Positions 62,750 to 64,000 of a stretch of DNA of 64,000 nt are shown in pieces. Made by a program: the position numbers and the translations under genes. The DNA lies in NCBI GenBank assembly GCA_004794655.1, contig SMMW01000506.1:908001-972000 (forward strand), read 5' to 3'. Under the pieces are notes generated by a model, which did not search any database, was not told the origin of the DNA, and was given only the letters and a program-made list of their open reading frames with translations. The stretch's first letter is position 1; every line of letters begins with the position of its first letter. Source of the DNA: Marisa cornuarietis (taxonomy: Eukaryota; Mollusca; Gastropoda; Architaenioglossa; Ampullariidae).

Positions 62750-63194
62750 TTAATAAACCAGTCTGGAGTTTTATGTGTTTGGGAGAGATGCGCAGTGTAA
62801 AGTGGCTCCACAATATTTTAAGCTGCTAACCTCTGAATCTGAGTCTTTCTTTGATAATCAGTTCTGTAAGCTTTCGATCTGTTTCCGACGTAACTGTCAG
62901 GTTTAGGTTGAGTCAGACTACCTAATTTAAGTGGGAAGCTTGATGTATCACTTAGATTATAAATTATCTTGTTGAACAGAAATTTTGTATAATTACTTCC
63001 AGTGAATAAAATTGTCTTCTTCGCTTTATTTTATAAGCTTTACAAAACACCTTTTGTGACATTTCGAAAACATTTTCAGCAAATTTGAAACGCCATGACC
63101 ACTCTATAATTTTTAATTTAAAATAAAATTGCAGTTTAGTGATGAGGTACCACGGACCAGAAAAGAACATCTACCAATCCGTCTTCTACACACT

Positions 63195-64000
63195 ATGGCG
63201 TCCATTCAGGTATCAAACAACGCAGAAAATGTAGTGAATGTGTCAAAGACTGCGGCTAAACTCCTGCAGCGTGAGTCAGTAATGGTGGATTTACTTGGAG
63301 AACTCATGGACGCTCGTTTGTCCATCGACAGGAGCAGCATAGCGAGTGGTAATATCTTGGTGACCCAAGGAGACACCGAGAAGGTGGCAGAAATCATTAA
63401 CAATGTGTTCGGTGAGATAGACGTGCGTGCCGTTGAGAATGACGAAGAAGTTTTAAATGTCTTGAACTCTCTGAAGGAAACATTCCCTGGTCAGTTTGAA
63501 ACCGATTTTGAGCGAAGCAGTTCGATTTTCAAATCTGCCTTTCATAGAAAGATAAAAAATGAAGTTGAGCCTGAGATCACATCTCTCGCAACCAGAAATG
63601 GCCGCCTTGCAGTTTCAGTGCAGCACATGAACTATCTGCAGTGTCACCTGACTCACGTACAACAGGAAGTGCAAGCGTCTTGGCCAGAAAGTGCAGTAAG
63701 CATCACCGTGCAAAAAGAAGACAAAGGACAAGGTAGTCTTTTAATTTCTTCAAAAAGATACGACTTCGAAAGCATAAAGGTTTTCATAGAAAATTTTGCA
63801 GCAAAAGTTCAAAAATTTTCGAAAGATGTGGAACCTTCGCGCGCACTTTTTCTAAGCAGTACCAGAGGTCAGAAAGAGGTTAGGCGGCTAGAAAGAGAAC
63901 ACAACTGCCGGGTGTCTGTCCTGTTACCTGGACATCGGGTGTTGGTGCAAGCTGAGTCTCCCAGAGGACATCAACTGTTTCTATGCGATGGCAACATGGC
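63195..64000 (+). CDS. P6: PARP14-like paralogue of P5, N-terminal part (runs off right edge)
   Basis: The exon starts at an acceptor (63134/63135). ATG 63195 (MASIQVSNNAENVVNVSK) opens a frame to the edge. It aligns without gaps over most of its length to the first P5 exon: SVMVDLLGELMDARLSIDRSS against SVMLDLFGELMDSSLTIDRSS, ENDEEVLNVLNSLKE in both, and VRRLEREHNCRVSVLLPGH in both. It therefore begins with the same KH-like repeats and reaches the start of the macro-like region (LFLCDGNM). About 13.4 kb separates the two starts. P6 is a recent tandem duplicate with an intact frame as far as visible. Confidence 0.85.
   Translation, partial: MASIQVSNNAENVVNVSKTAAKLLQRESVMVDLLGELMDARLSIDRSSIASGNILVTQGDTEKVAEIINNVFGEIDVRAVENDEEVLNVLNSLKETFPGQFETDFERSSSIFKSAFHRKIKNEVEPEITSLATRNGRLAVSVQHMNYLQCHLTHVQQEVQASWPESAVSITVQKEDKGQGSLLISSKRYDFESIKVFIENFAAKVQKFSKDVEPSRALFLSSTRGQKEVRRLEREHNCRVSVLLPGHRVLVQAESPRGHQLFLCDGNM

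Overview
This window is eukaryotic nuclear DNA with intron-split genes, GT-AG junctions, abundant microsatellites, and remnants of LINEs, hAT transposons, an LTR element and a SINE. The mix of LINE types together with an expanded, divergent PARP14-like family suggests a lophotrochozoan, most likely a mollusc. That assignment is inference, because I could run no database search.

The window is dominated by a cluster of PARP14-like genes (RRM-like, KH-like, macro, WWE and ADP-ribosyltransferase modules). I rebuilt five complete or nearly complete models and one that runs off the right edge by following reading frame and splice phase. P1 (+, 6873-12153) is a non-catalytic RRM-type protein. P2 (-, 21647-16474) carries tandem RRM-like units and nothing else. 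P3 (+, 24377-32711) is RRM, KH-like, macro, KH-like, WWE and ART, and diverges from P2. P4 (+, 38501-45380) is macro, macro and ART with an Ala/Gly-Asn-Ser tail. P5 (+, 49835-58781) is KH-like, degenerate macro-like, RRM-like and KH-like, without ART. P6 (+, 63195 to beyond 64000) is a tandem duplicate of the start of P5. The P2, P3, P4 and P5 models each sum to a multiple of three with no internal stop, and homologous exons of different genes have identical lengths (86, 231, 222, 178, 243 and 237 nt). This is good internal support for the structures.

Layout: 1-2815 holds I/Jockey-like and RTE-like LINE pieces. 2816-6850 is mostly non-coding, with a tRNA-derived SINE. 6855-12153 is P1. 12545-14280 is a decayed RTE-like LINE. 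14771-15994 is an internally deleted hAT element with a perfect 8-bp target duplication. 16474-23450 is P2 on the minus strand, with a foldback element and LINE debris in introns. 23450-23640 is a probable shared promoter. 23640-32711 is P3. 33100-34480 is the RNase H end of an I-like LINE. 36562-38351 is a degenerate hAT remnant holding a nested solo LTR. 38478-45380 is P4. 45381-49760 is largely empty. 49835-58781 is P5. 59100-60900 is LINE debris. 62000-64000 is the start of P6.

The catalytic pair P3 and P4 both read H-Y-M at the ART triad, so mono-ADP-ribosylation is the likely activity. The non-catalytic paralogues keep nucleic-acid-binding style modules. Copies of an A-N-C-GAAAGT motif, resembling IRF/ISRE half-sites, lie near the 5' ends of all six genes; the best is a triple GAAA array in front of P4. 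My reading is an inducible antiviral-type PARP14 locus in which sensor or scaffold modules and catalytic modules are carried by separate neighbouring genes.
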